64,000 bases of DNA, from positions 588,001 to 652,000 of the forward strand of contig JAJGOT010000201.1 in NCBI GenBank assembly GCA_022457155.1, written 5' to 3'. Below are positions 30,753-42,920 of this stretch, piece by piece (position 1 is the first letter of the stretch; each line of letters starts with the position of its first letter). A model generated the notes under the pieces. The model did no database searches, was not told the DNA's origin, and saw only the letters and a list, made by a program, of their open reading frames with translations. The stretch is from Cladopsammia gracilis. Lineage: Eukaryota > Cnidaria > Anthozoa > Scleractinia > Dendrophylliidae. The position numbers were made by a program, and so were the translations under genes.

Positions 30753-33700
30753 TTTCCGCACTGCAAACAAAGGACAATTCTTCTGCGCGCGCAGGTAGAC
30801 GCGAAGTACTGGAAACGAGTGTTTCGTGGGCGATTGTTGATGTTGAAGAAGAAGAAATTGTGCAGGAGCTGATGAATATGCGGCTGATAAGGCTCACAAA
30901 TACGTTGAAAGTATCAGAAACTGAAGAATAGAAGGTTATTGGTCACACTTTTGGAAATAGTGTTCAATTTAGTGGATCGACTTCTTCAGTGACTTGCACG
31001 AATCTGACATTTGGTTCTGCTTCCCAGATATCCTGCAGGACGATCTTGATAAAGTAAAGGATAACTGGTGGACAACTGCAACAATTTTTATAATAAATGT
31101 TGAGGTCTGTAGATTTAATGTAAAAAGATAAAAGTTGTAGCCGTTTATTATAAAACCAATTACTGGGTCTCAGACAAAGAACAAGATGATTAAAGTCACC
31201 TTGACTTGAACTTTGTGGCCCCCACCCCCTTGAAGAAGCATATCCCAAAATTAGAAATAAGTGCCCCTCTCTAGTAAATCCTCAGCAATCCCTCCCTGTT
31301 TTTCTATGTTAGTACTGAGGCAACAAAAAAGGTTTGGCAATGATAAATACATGAAAAGCCCTCCCCCCCCCCCCCCCCTCCCCCCCTCTCTCTCTCTCTA
31401 ATAAGCACCCGCCTCTCTTGGGCCTAAAGTTAATTAACCCCAAAGTACTTATGGTTAATATATAAAAAGTGGTGTAGCTCGTATGGATATGTTAGGGATT
31501 AAAGGAAAATAGGAGGGTGGATGTTTAAAAACGATTTAAAGGCAGAGATCATCCCAGTATTTGCACCATTTTGCAATAACTATTATTTTAAAACGTTCCA
31601 TTAATATTTGAAATATGAGAAGGCAGGAGCACCCTCTTCAGTGCCACATGGGTATTATTCCTCCTTTCCGCTGTTAGGCTTCAACAAAACCATCTCCAAT
31701 GAGAAATCCATGTAATAAAAGAAACAAGTTACATAATGTTAATAGGCATTTTATTGAAGTTAATACCGGATCACCAGGCTGGAAATAATGTCACAAGAGT
31801 GGTTGGATGATGGTTCACCGATGGATTTGTTGCCTTCAATTTTGTTTGCTTTACTGTCAGATTAATAATTACAGATGAAGACTCTTTTGTAAACTTACTT
31901 CTGGAGCAAAATTAGCGGTCATTGAACGAAGCAGTATTTTGCAGAATTTTGTGTGCATCGAGGACAGTTAATGAGCACTTTGAAGGCTATCAACAATTTC
32001 AATACTGCTGTATACTCAGGTATACGAGTATAATTTTGTATTCTGATGTAGTTTGAAACTATTTTTGTGTTTCTCTGATGGAAAACAACATTGTTCGGGT
32101 CACATTTGCACTGTATTTGCACGCTAAGGTTGAGGTTCCTAATTTGCATAATTCGTAAATACCGTTATTTCAAAGAGTCCTCGTGGTCTTAAAACCAACT
32201 GGCCGCACAATTTTGTTTCATGATATTTAAGATTAAGTCATTGTTGTTCTATGGCTGCAAGGAAATTGCTGTACGACGATCCACTTTTGGTTTAGAGGAA
32301 TTTTTGTGAACCCATTTTTCCTGTTTTATTACAAGCTGTGAAAGTGGGTTGATAGAAGTTAATGTTTAACCACTTGGAACAATGATATGGAAACTTTTAT
32401 AACGTTGTAATAATAACTGGACTTGTATCTGTCGAACAATAGAATTTAGCTCTGCATCAAATTTGAAGTGTTGTGAGAAGTTGCCAAAGTTAGAGAAATT
32501 TTGCATTTTTCAGACTAAAAAAATATCAAATTTGGTCCCCCAGGGGACCCCCCTGTAAATTGCTGAAGAAAACATTTTGAGACCAAACGAAATGTATTTT
32601 TTATAGTTACTAGACAAGTGTAATTCACATGCAAGAATTGAAGAAAATCTGTTTCATGACCAATTTTGGTTATGAGGATCTTAGACGGACAGCCACTTAA
32701 GTATGGTTAGACACCCAAGTTCACCCTGGTCCAAAGAAATCTAATTGATGCATAATTGCAATGTCCATGTGGACATATGAGTTACAGGTGAATGCACCCA
32801 CAGAGCACAGGTTGAAACTGTGGGATAACAGATATGATCGTCGGCATTGGTTGTGTGATGCTCAAACTGCATTGTTATACTAAAGCTGCTCTTTTCCGCA
32901 GCCATAATTGGCTTCTGTCTTCCCTGTGAAGAATTGAAACAGTTTTTAACACTACATGCACTGTTAGTTTCATCTGAAGAAAAATAAGATAAAATACATT
33001 AACTCAGTACCATTTATAAAACTTTTTAGCTTTCAAGGTACTGTACTGTGTTTACATGCAGTACACTTCAGGTTCTTTTGAATCAACCCTAATAACAACT
33101 TCCAACAGCCATCTCAAATGCATTGTTGTTGTTTTTTTCATTTAAACAAGTGTTGAGCTACCTACTTTCATTTATATAATGATGGTTCTCTTTATCTAGT
33201 GGAATATCACTGGTAGTGAGAAGGATAGGTGCCAGTGAATTGGACAGCGCATTAGAATAAGGTCCTAGCTAGGTCAAAGCAACTGTGAAAGATTTTTCTC
33301 CATTCCTGATAAATGGCCCTTTCAATACATTTTAAATATTTGAACCCCTATGGGACTCCATCAGTGGAAATGTGAGAACTACAACGACAGGAAAAAAAGA
33401 AGCAGTAACGCTGAAGGCATTCCTTAAATTTAGGAAAAAAATTGTAAAAAAAAATGTCTTGACTACTTTATGTCCAAAAAGGCATTCTTCAATTTCGTGC
33501 CTACAAAGTACTGAATACAATATCACGTAAGACCCTCAACTGTGATTCAAGAATTAATGCTGTCTTCTGGGATAATTATTGTAATAGACCATTGTACAGT
33601 ATGTTGTCTTCTTAGTGTCCTGGCCTTTAAGTGATAGCGAGACTAAAGTTGACCTTGTTATGATCTTGTTGACCTTGTTCTGCTCAATGATACAGATCTT

Positions 33701-33856
33701 GGAGCTTTTCAGATGTAAATTTAGCTAGTTAGCATGAGAAAAGCATTATTACCGTATGGATGGCAGAAAGGTTTGTATCAAAGCAAGGTCACCTGTAGCC
33801 TCACTTCCCCCCAAAGGCAAGGTCATCAAGCACACAACTGTAAAATGGACTATTTG
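30753..33856. other. No gene supported
   Basis: Contains C- and CT-tracts at 31362-31400. An acidic 60-aa plus-strand frame at 30749-30931 and a minus-strand frame at 31248-30964 look somewhat protein-like at their ends, but have no recognisable domain or convincing splice sites. Confidence 0.45.
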
Positions 33857-33969
33857 ACAATTACTCCACGAGCACGCGTTGGATATGAGATGGTTATAGC
33901 CAACGAGGTGTGTAGCGCCGAGTTGGCTATAACCATCTCACATCCAACAAGAGCGAGTGGAATAATTGT
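33857..33969. mobile_element. 113-bp palindromic MITE
   Basis: Arms of about 48 bp (ACAATTACTCCACGAGC, then GGATATGAGATGGTTATAGC) return as the reverse complement after a short GAGGTGTGTAGCGCCGA loop. Similar in architecture to 63821-63927. Confidence 0.8.
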
Positions 33970-34166
33970 TTTATTAAAAACGATCACAAAATATCAATAA
34001 ATCTTGCTAACTTTATTTGTAAAACCAACCGAATGATGATGTGCAAGTGATTTCCGGTTCAGCCATGGTATAATAGCTCATATACCATGGTGGCTAAGCC
34101 AATCAAAACTCTTGAATTGCATTATCCAATGAATGATATAGTTTTTAATAATACAAGTTATCACCT

Positions 34167-34281
34167 ACTCGGCGAGCAGAGCCTCTTTCAATCCTCCTAG
34201 AAAAATTGGGAGGAGGATTTTTCTAGGATTTTTTTTCCCGATTTTTCTAGGAGGATCGAACGAGGCTCTGCTCGCAGGGTA
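34167..34281. mobile_element. 115-bp MULE-like MITE with 10-bp TSD
   Basis: GTTATCACCT occurs at 34157-34166 and 34282-34291. TIRs of about 45 bp contain GCGAGCAGAGCCTC and ATCCTCCTAGAAAAAT. A 9-10-bp TSD is the Mutator-like signature. Confidence 0.82.
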
Positions 34282-34823
34282 GTTATCACCTGCGTGTAGC
34301 AAATAAAACTGAACCCTTCAGGACTGATCAGCTGTGTGGTAAATCCGTTCATGAAAACCACATACAAACATATTGTAACTGCAGAAATATTAAAGTTAAA
34401 GTGGAACAGGATACTTATTTTAATGTACTCTCGTCTTCCATTTCTTCATGATCAAGATATCTGTTAAAATATTAACTCATTAAAGAAATTTCTTGCTGCC
34501 TCATTGTGAAACCAACTTCTGAACACTATCTACCTTCGGTCTTTGAAATAGAACACAGACAAACCAAGTGAGGGGATCGATGCTTCCTTAGTTCCTCTCC
34601 ATGAGGATCGAATTCCCTCATGAGCGATTCAACCAAGCGTCGAGGAACATTAATGTGATGTCTGAGGCGTAGTACATTCCGTATAGTTCTGAAACCATTG
34701 AGGCCACTGGACCAGTGCAAATTTCAAGCAAAATCAAATCTCTTACGCGTTCAACTACATGTATCAGCATGCACAGCATCCCGTCTTCTACTGAAGACCA
34801 TAGTCTTTAATAAGCTTTAATTA

Positions 34824-35794
34824 ATGCGCCGATCAATTCGAAACATCACCCCCCCCCCCCCCTTCCCCCGGGTATGCCCCGGGCATTTGAACAATTTCTA
34901 TGCCCTGGGAGTCGGGAATTTGATGTGAAAGGCCATCCCGGGGGTGGGGTGGGGAATTTGAACCGGAAGTGTTCAAAATAGTTTTTTTGGGGGTGGGGGG
35001 GGGGGGGGGGGGGGCCGGCGCCGATTAAATAAAAAAAAAAATTCGTTTTTGTCAGTGAATGGCTAGTGAAAACGGGGCTGACAAAGCTTTGCATTGTTTT
35101 TGAAGGTTTGTATGAAAAGTTCAAAATGTTAAATATTTATAAATCGTAGAGGTTTAAAATATAGCTTCAACTGCCGTTCATCGCGTACTAGATTTCGAAG
35201 TCAAGGTGGCTAACTGTATTGCCAGGCTATTAAATGTACGAAGATCTTAAATGGCCATTGATTGAAAGGAAAAACACTGCAAAATGAACAACAACCTCTC
35301 TTAAACAAAAAAATCATTAAGGAAACATTTGTCAGTTGCTATAAACTTCGTGGAATAACGGCTCCACCAAAAATGAATCAACCGCTTTGCTAAATATTTT
35401 TTGCAACATTTGTTGATCACACGAGGAATTACTCAATTGAAAAAATTATCGAAAAGTAAATCCCCAAACAATAACAATTTCGACGTGGTGTCCACAGGAG
35501 TGCCTTGAAATATCAGTTGCAAAGTATACGCGGTTCAGTTGAGTATATTCTCGAGAAAAACACCAGCCAGAATAAATCAGAAAAGCTGAATGCAAGGTCT
35601 ATTTTTTTATTCTCACTAAAAATATTTTATCGTTAGGAGGCGCATTTGACAGTCAAATCCAGGGCTATGGTGGGGTATTTGAATGCAATTTTGGCCCAAG
35701 GGGGCGGGAATTTGAACAAGTCGATCTTCAAAAGTTCAAATGCCCGAGGCATTGCCCGGGGGGGGATGTTGATGTTTCGAATTGATCGGCGCAT
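34824..35794. mobile_element. 970-bp TIR element with G/C tracts
   Basis: TIR ATGCGCCGATCAATTCGAAA at 34824 and its complement ending at 35794. Subterminal GGGCATTTGAAC and GGGAATTTGAAC motifs are present on both sides. C-tract at 34849-34862 and G-tract near 34990-35014. No transposase. Confidence 0.75.
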
Positions 35795-36303
35795 AAGCCT
35801 TCGTTTCAATGTTCCTTCATTCATATCTACATGATGATGTTTTCCTAACATCAGCGTTATATGCCTGTACGTAAGGCCTCTGTTGAAATATTATTCAATG
35901 GGTTCTCTTTCAGATCCGCAGGGCAAACTGTCATGCACAATTTTGCTGTTGTAAAACATAACGATACTGTAACAAGATTCGGCTTTTGGATTTGTGAGAC
36001 ATCGATAGTTAGTTTGTTGCAGTTGCTGGGACATTCATCGATCGCTTCACTTTGACAAATTTTGGTTAGATATTCTGCAAGGTAAGCCCCCTTTCTGTGA
36101 TTATTTGCGGTGCTGGGCAATTTTTCTGATTATGATATTTTTTTGTCTGTCTTGATGTTGTGCAAGAAGTTTTATCGGGATTGTTCCATACCTTTTTTTC
36201 CTTTGGCTCGCTGTGCATTACTTTTTTCTTTATTTTTGCTGTGCAGGAATTTCTTTTTTAATAATTACCCAACCCCCCCCCCCCCCCCCCCTTAACAATA
36301 ATA
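35795..36303. other. No gene recognised
   Basis: A C-tract at 36272-36290 precedes the LTR element. Short frames on both strands have no domain. Confidence 0.5.
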
Positions 36304-36308
36304 TGGTC

Positions 36309-36521
36309 TGTCGATGGGACGACGTTTAACACAACTCGCTGGTTCGAACAAAACAGTTTTATTGAAGATTACTCCGCTTTTACACTTCAGGACTGTCAGG
36401 ACAACGCGCACGCTTCGCAAAACTCGAACTCACACAACTCCACTCTGTCACGTGCCACAAAGTTATGTAACAACAAGAAAAATGGGAAAACTGGAACGGA
36501 AGATCGGAAGCGGGAGGTACA
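36309..36521 (-). repeat. 3' LTR of the BEL/Pao element (213 bp)
   Basis: On the minus strand it begins TGTACC and ends ATCGACA (TG...CA). It keeps the uninterrupted GACGTTTAACAC site that carries a MITE in the other LTR. Confidence 0.93.
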
Positions 36522-36532
36522 TCCCCGCCCCC
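36522..36532 (-). other. Polypurine tract
   Basis: GGGGGCGGGGA on the minus strand, directly before the 3' LTR: the primer site for plus-strand DNA synthesis. Confidence 0.85.
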
Positions 36533-36622
36533 AGTCGAGACATAATGTCGAGATAATTTACAGTTCTAGCCTTTCGCTTTTTCTAAAAAACAGAGTTTCG
36601 TGATTGGTCTCTTGTACTCCCC

Positions 36623-37312
36623 TTACTGAGTACGCACTGTGACCACTCGGACCATCCCGTCCTGTCCAGGATGAGTAGCTACAATCCTTCCCAGCGGCCA
36701 TGCACCTCGTGGCTGGTTTGATTCAGCGACCAACACTATATCTCCCTCTTTCAAGTTCTGTCTTTTTTCCTTCCATTTCTTCCTCTCCATCAAGTTAGGA
36801 AGGTACTCCTTAGTAAAACGCCTCCAAAAGAAGTTTGTCAGTGCTTGGGATTGTCGCCACAGTTTAGTTGAGTTGATTTCTCTGTCACAAACATCAGCGT
36901 CCTCATAACTCGGATTTGCTCGCAAAAGCAAAAAATGATTCGGTGTTAACGCTTCGACGTCACCTGCATCGCTAGACACGTGAGTAATCGGCCGACTGTT
37001 TAGTATCCCGTCCGCCTCAACTAGGGCTGTCCTCAGCACCTCTTTGGAAACAACCCTGTTCGCCAATATCGCTTTAAGTGTCTTCTTCGTACACTGAGCG
37101 AGTCTTTCCCACGTTCGTCCAAAAGGTGGAGCACTTGGCGGCTGAAAATTCCACTCGATCTCCTTGGGTGCGCAAACGTTTTGTATTCTCTCTTCATCCA
37201 GGAGCTTAATGCATTTCCGCAGCTCATTATTCGCTCCCACGAAGTTCGTTCCGTTATCTCTGTACATGCTCTGTGACCGTTCGCGCCGCGCAATGAATCT
37301 CTTTAGTGCCAT
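36623..37312 (-). pseudogene. BEL/Pao integrase core and C-terminus
   Basis: 229 aa on the minus strand. Y-R-D-N-G-T-N-F-V-G-A holds the second catalytic Asp. P-P-S-A-P-P-F-G-R-T-W-E-R carries the Glu. The C-terminus is the DUF-type tail L-K-E-G-D-I-V-L-V with P-L-G-R-I-V. The first part of the core is lost to a frame change between 37312 and 37453. Confidence 0.9.
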
Positions 37313-37452
37313 AATAAAGATCGTCCACCAATTCGAGATGGCACGCTCTCGTACTCATGCAAACAAACAAACAACCGTACACTTTAACTTTGCTGCGTCT
37401 CTCTTTAACCAGCAAAGGTCCGAAAAGTCAACTCAGGTGTTCCTGAATACCA

Positions 37453-38106
37453 TTACTGGTTCAACTCTTCACTCAGGTAAATCTCCCATCTGCTGTTCTG
37501 AGGCTTCACTGTCTGACGATGACAGTAGTTACACTTGAACTTCACATTTCGTACAGCCTGACGACCATGAATAATCCGGTACTCTTGTCTAATCTGATCT
37601 AGCAAGTGTTCGGTTGGTGGATGGCGGTAGGTACGACGCATTTCCCCGATAATCAGCTGTGCGAGCTCATGACGTGAATCGATTATCTTGGAATGTCGCA
37701 CCTTGTATGGTAGTGAACGCGCTCTCTGCAACCTTCCACCCACAACTAAGAATCCATTTTCCATCCTTGGATGAAGAGGCTTAATTCTGCTTCGCTTGGG
37801 GATCTCCTGGCCTTTCTCCAGACACAGTCTCTCCTCGCCAAATGATTCAGTTTGTGCTCTCTTAACCAGGTAATTCTGAGCAGCCTTTAGTTCCGATGAC
37901 CTGAGCGGTCCTATCAAACGCTCTCCCGTCTTTACTCGTGTATTGTGCGCAAACCGCATCACATAAGCTGTAATCCTTCCCAGCTTTGCAACGATGAATA
38001 CCTCTTCTATCCCAACACAGTTTCGGTTTCTTGAGACACCGGCCCATTTTTCTTTCTTTTTCTCTCTGGCATCGTCTTCATCCGGAGGCACTCCGACCTT
38101 TTTCAC
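37453..38106 (-). pseudogene. BEL/Pao integrase N-terminal zinc-binding region
   Basis: 217 aa. H-P-P-T-E-H-L-L...K-F-K-C-N-Y-C-H-R is the H2C2 zinc motif. Upstream is the V-G-G-R-L-Q-R-A-R-S-L-P-Y linker and a K-A-A-Q-N-Y-L-V-K-R-A-Q block shared by Pao-type polyproteins. The frame shifts before the catalytic core. Confidence 0.9.
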
Positions 38107-38203
38107 AGGCCAAACCTTTGCGGAACGATACAGGAACTTAGGTCCGTCGTTATAGCGGTGGCCCTTGTTAAGTTATGCAGGGTATAGTCCTCGAGTGATG
38201 TCG

Positions 38204-38758
38204 TCAGCAGGTTTGCTCTCTGTCGGCACGTATCTCCAGGACACTGTTCCCGCCCCCCAATGTGGCTTCCAGGTCGCTCATGATTGTGTGAATCTCAGAT
38301 ACTCGGTTGCCAACGAAAGCTTTGTACTTAGAACTTGTTTGGTGGATCCAATGTAGGACTGTAGTAGAATCACTCCAGAATGTTACCTTTGCTATCTTCA
38401 TCACCATCTCATCCGACAGTGTGTCAGCTAAACGCGCTGCCATGAAAGCTCCCATAAGCTCCAAACGGCAAATAGATTGAGCTCTCAGGGATGCAACTCG
38501 TCCTTTCCCTGCGACAAGTCTACACTCGGCCGTGTCATCTTCAAACTCACGTCTCAGGTATGCACAGGTGCCGTAAGCATCTTGGCTAGCATCATAGAAA
38601 ACATGTAGCGTGGTTTCTCTAACGACTTTGTCTTGACTAAGGAGGGCTCTCGGAATCTTCACCTCGCCAAGTTCTTCTGCTTCCTTGTACCATTCACGCC
38701 ACTCTCGAACGTCAGCTTCTTTCAACTCTTCATCCCACTCGTACTTCAAACGATTCAA
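38204..38758 (-). pseudogene. BEL/Pao RNase H domain
   Basis: 184 aa with H-V-F-Y-D-A-S-Q (first Asp), C-R-L-E-L-M-G-A (Glu) and F-W-S-D-S-T-T-V-L-H-W (third acidic residue), the conserved pattern of the RNase H of Pao elements. It degrades template RNA in RNA:DNA hybrids. Separated from the RT frame by a shift near 38770. Confidence 0.9.
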
Positions 38759-38785
38759 GTTCTGATCTACAGAATGATCTTACTC

Positions 38786-39625
38786 CTAATAGAGAAGGGG
38801 AGGATAAGTCCTCGTGGATCCCACACTGAGAACGCTTGGCTTAAGATGTTTCCTCTTCGTGGTACCTGGATCACCTTCGAGTCCAGTAAACTTGAGCATA
38901 TCCTCCTGAGCATCCCAGGTGATACCTAACACTCTGTCTGTTGGCAAATTATCCTCACTCAGTTCGAGGAATCGTGGAGATCTGTCTTGCTCAGGGATAG
39001 TCGCTAAGACTTCTGGGTCATTCGTCAGCCATTTGTGTAGGTGAAAACCCCCACGACGCAGTAACTCTGTCATCTGTTTCCGCATTTCAATAGCTTCTTC
39101 TCGAGAATTTGTAGAAGGTAGACCGTCATCCATGTAAAAGTGCTTGTAGACTGCTTTGACGCCTAAGGGTAGATCTTCTCCGATCTCATCTGCATTACGT
39201 CTCATCGTGTTGTTTGCTCTAGACGGGGCAGACACTTCTCCGAAAACCGTTCTCTCAAACTGATACACGCTTGGTTCCTCTTCAAGTGATTCTCTCCATA
39301 AGAATCTCATCGCTGGCTTATCACTCTCAGGAAGGCGTAGCATGTGGTACATTTCTTTCACTTCTGCAGCCATCGCAATTCTTCCCTCGCAGAATCGGAG
39401 GAAAACTCCAAACAGAGAGGACAGAAGGTCCGGTACAGTGTAGATCTTGCCGTTCAGACTTTGACCCATAAATGTCGCCGATGCATCGTACACTCTTCTC
39501 AGACGATCGGGTTTCTAGGTATTGATAACAAACCTGTGCGGCAAGTACCAAGTCACCTCGCTATCGCTCCTCACTTTCTCTTCACTCCATTTTTTCACAT
39601 AACCCTTCTCAATATCATCCTGGAT
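38786..39625 (-). pseudogene. BEL/Pao reverse transcriptase
   Basis: The main open stretch 39493-38786 (235 aa) starts Y-D-A-S-A-T-F-M-G-Q-S-L-N. It contains A-E-V-K-E-M-Y-H-M-L-R-L-P (region with the first catalytic residue) and H-F-Y-M-D-D-G-L (the YMDD box). Two stops lie just upstream (near 39520 and 39625), between the protease linker and the RT. Confidence 0.92.
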
Positions 39626-40549
39626 TTATTTTGCATATCTTTCTCTGATTTCAGGATTGTTCTCAAATTTCTTCTCCAAGGACTTCAGCCTCCTCTTGGC
39701 CATGTCATAGTTGTTGGGTAATGATGGGTGCTCCTCTCTCCAAAGCAGACCTGACTCATACGCATCTTCGCCCTCAATCTTAACAGTTGTTCGCTCCATT
39801 AACGCCAATGCTCGCTTGTCCTCAATTGAACGGGTTGGATTTGCAAGTCTCACCACGCCTAAAGTTTCTATCTCTGACTGTGTCATGACTAGCTGCTTCA
39901 GTTTCTCGTCTTCACCGACACTTCTCTCATACACTTTGAACGCGTTATATGGTGATGCTTCCCTTCGTTCACCTGGTAACCAGTTAGTGACTGTCCATCC
40001 GAGTGGAGTCTCAATTGCGTACGGCAATCTATCAACATCTGACTGACCTGAAGGTTTCACAATCTGCTTCGGTAGAATTAAGTCTGAGTTGTTTGTTCCA
40101 ATTATTAGTTGTACCGGACCTGCATCCGTGTCACGCAAGTCTAAGTCTTTCAAGTGTGGATACTCATGCTTGATTGTCGACCACTTCAACTTCTGATCGG
40201 GGCCATTTAATCCAGGGATCGTTTTTAAGTCCCGCAACACGTACTTAACCTCCTCTTTTCCAACTCGAGCGACGTAGCATTTCTTGATGTGTTGGGAAGC
40301 AAACGCCTTCTGCGCATTTACTCCTTGAATTTCGAGGTCTACCTCTTTGCCTTTAAGCCCTAACGACTGTGCTAAGCCTTCATCTATAAGCGTCGTGTTG
40401 CAGCCCGAGTCACGCAATGCCATTACTCGTTGATTCCCCTTTTCACCAAACATGACTACAGGAAGTACTTCAACCAACGCACAACCGCCAGCCTCACGAC
40501 TAGAGTACGCTGAGTAACGATGCTCTTTGCGCGGTTCCTCAGCCTGATT
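39626..40549 (-). pseudogene. BEL/Pao aspartic protease and following linker
   Basis: A-L-R-D-S-G-C-N-T-T-L-I carries the D-S-G active site of Pao-type proteases. The rest (A-Q-S-L-G-L-K-G, D-L-I-L-P, T-P-L-G-W-T-V) matches the DUF1758 region. The frame is continuous with Gag except for a TGA at about 40550. Confidence 0.9.
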
Positions 40550-42111
40550 TCATGGTGTGCCCTCACTCTGCTGAGCAGGCTCCTGATCTCTCTCACCCTC
40601 CGGCACTCTTTCTGATTCTCGCTTGGCTCTCGCTCGTTCAATAAACTTCAAGTCGACATCATGGACGAGAGTGTGGTGGCGCATGTCACAGCCTTCAACT
40701 TTACATCTGTTCTTGCTAGGGCATTTCTTTATTCGATGACCGGGTAACAAATACGATAAGCAGTGTTTATCCAGAAATTTCTCGTTTTCGATTGTCGACA
40801 TCTCTTTAAACTTTTTACACTCTTCTAATGTGTGGTTAGCTGACTCGTGAACTGGGAACTTCTTCGCTGTACTTTTGGTACGTGAAGAATGTTCTCCTGT
40901 CGTTCCTGCAAACAGCTTACGCCCATCGCCTTTCCCAGAGTCAGACCGTTTCCATTCTTTCTTCTCCGGAATCCACCGTTGTTTAGACTCGCTGATTTTT
41001 GCCTCTTTTTCCAGCCAATCGGCAAAAGACTCCCAGGTTGACATTTTTGGTTTTCCTTCAACAAACTCGGCCCATCTACCACAAAGGCGCACAGGAAATT
41101 TCGCTACGTTCGCCTCAAGGACTTGTGATTTAAGCTCGTTAACAAAGCCATGCTCCTTGTATATGCCCATCAGCTCGGAAACCGTTTCTTGATATTTCCT
41201 GATCTGGTCACTCTTTTCTTTTCCTATGACTGGAAATTGGTCTACGCGTCTTTTAGCCGCTGACACAACCGTGTCCACGCGACCAAAACGTTCGTCGAGC
41301 GTGCTCCATGCTTCTTCATATTTGTCTGAACCCGGCATAAATTTTGCGAGACACGTTTTTGCCCCTCCTTCAACAGCGTCTAACGGAAATTTAAGTTTCT
41401 CTGTTCCATCGTAAACTTCCCTTTTGTCAACTTCCACTTTAAACGCTGCTTTGAATTTGGAGTACTCAAGTGGATTTCCGCTGAATTTCATGATGTTTGG
41501 TTTGACTATTTTAACGAAAGCTGGAAGCATTTTCTCAAACAGTTGATCTATGTTTGACACACTTGGGTTCCCTGTGGCACAGTTTTCCCGCCAAGCTGGT
41601 TCCTTTTTACCACATGATTCGCTCGTTTTCGTTTACTTCGTTTAATTTCCTCTTCTACTGCTCCCCCTGAATTAACACGCTTTCCTTGTTCGTCTGGTCG
41701 TTTGTCACCAGTAATATTCTGAGTGTTAGGAGCCGAATAACAATTCAACTCTAAACGCGAGACACGATCGTGCAGGCTATCAATCGGCAATTCGCTCAGC
41801 TCTTTATCATTAATTTCTCCATTGTTAGACAAACGTTCCTCTCGGGCCATTGCATCGTCGTACTGATACTCTAATTTTGATTCTTCGGCTCTCTTCTTAA
41901 GTTCCAGAAGCTTTGCACGTTGCTGTGCTTCGGCGCGTAAGAGTTTGATTTCTTATTTGCACTCTCGCTCGGCTATTTTTAGCTCAAGGGCAAGCTTCTC
42001 GGCTTGCAGATTCTTTCGCAAAATTGAACTCTTGCTCGACTTAGATGAAGTCGTGCACTCATTGGACGTAAAAAGTGGCAGTGTTTGGTCTCTCCGTCCG
42101 TTGTCACTCAT
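40550..42111 (-). pseudogene. BEL/Pao Gag
   Basis: ATG at 42111 (M-S-D-N-G-R-R-D). Coiled-coil head (L-Q-A-E-K-L-A-L-E-L-K-I-A-E-R) with a stop near 41958, then M-A-R-E-E-R-L-S-N-N and R-V-S-R-L-E-L. A frame change near 41555 leads into the capsid-like region (L-P-A-F-V...K-F-S-G-N-P-L-E-Y-S-K-F, the DUF1759 signature). Cys/His nucleocapsid motifs (H-C-L-S-Y-L-L-P-G-H; C-K-V-E-G-C-D-M-R-H-H) are at 40780-40670. Confidence 0.9.
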
Positions 42112-42251
42112 TTCGATGTATGATTTGGACGAGTCTTTCGTCTGTCATTCACAGTTGATGTTGTTGATGAACACGCTTACCACTCGGCGGTTAAATAATT
42201 TTCTCGCTTGACGCTTGAACTCACTGGATATCCGGCGCATAAAGGACCAAA

Positions 42252-42915
42252 TGTCGATGGGACGACGTTTAAGTAATGATCCGCACAAGAAGGATAGCGC
42301 TGAACGGCAATGCACGATGGAATGTCAACTTTTTTCATTGTTACAACTAGTGATCTCACTGGCCTAGACTTGAAAACTGCTAAAAAGTTAAGGTTAAACC
42401 CTAACCCTCTAATTTTTTTAAGGTTTCAAGTAATTTGAGACAATTGCACAACATGCAATTTTTAAAAGATATTGTATTTGGGGAACTTCATCAAATAAGC
42501 AAAATTATTAGCTATTGTCTTCTGCTATTCTGATTCGTTTAGCACGAACATTTCCCGAAATTTATTTGACGCAAATGGATTTTCTTTATTTTTATAATGA
42601 AATATAATTATTAACCATCAGCTCCTCCTCCATTCCTGAAATCAATGATATTCTATGTGGGAAAGAGCCACTGCCGCAGAACAATGAAGTTTGCTATCGT
42701 TCTTATGTGGAGCATTACTTAACACGACTCGCTGGTTCGAACAAAACAGGTTTATTGAAGATTTACTCCGCTTTTACACTTCGGGACTGTCAGGACAACG
42801 TGCACGCTTCGCAAAACTCGAACTCACACGACTCCACTCTGTCACGTGCCACTAAGTTATGTAACAACAAGAAAAATTGAAAAACTGGAATGGAAGACCG
42901 GAAGCAGGAGGCACA
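42252..42915 (-). repeat. 5' LTR of the BEL/Pao element, carrying a MITE
   Basis: 664 bp: the same 213-214-bp LTR plus a 446-bp MITE and a 4-bp duplication. On the minus strand the LTR is followed by TTTGGTCCTTTATGCGCC, a candidate primer-binding site. Confidence 0.9.
42273..42718. mobile_element. 446-bp MITE in the LTR, TSD TTAA
   Basis: TTAA at 42269-42272 and 42719-42722. TIR GTAATGATCCGCACAAGAAG against GTAATGCTCCACATAAGAAC. The other LTR gives the empty site with a single TTAA. A second family member is at 50981-52162. Confidence 0.93.
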
Positions 42916-42920
42916 TGGTC

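Larger units (their letters stand above)
36309..42915 (-). mobile_element. BEL/Pao LTR retrotransposon, complete but inactivated
   Basis: Two LTRs (36309-36521 and 42252-42915), TSD TGGTC at 36304-36308 and 42916-42920, polypurine tract next to the 3' LTR, and Gag-protease-RT-RNase H-integrase in BEL order on the minus strand. LTRs differ at about 13 of 213 positions, roughly 6 percent by eye, so the insertion is not recent. Stops and frameshifts break Gag, RT and integrase. Confidence 0.95.

Noticed and set aside
30749..30931. Acidic 60-aa plus-strand frame that looks partly coding
   Set aside because: No domain and no clear splice sites; the start lies at the edge of a repeat. Kept only as unsupported.
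30964..31030. Minus-strand stretch ending V-T-E-E-V-D-P-L-N, considered as a terminal exon
   Set aside because: The possible acceptor CCTGCAG has no pyrimidine tract and the phase does not fit the host gene clearly.
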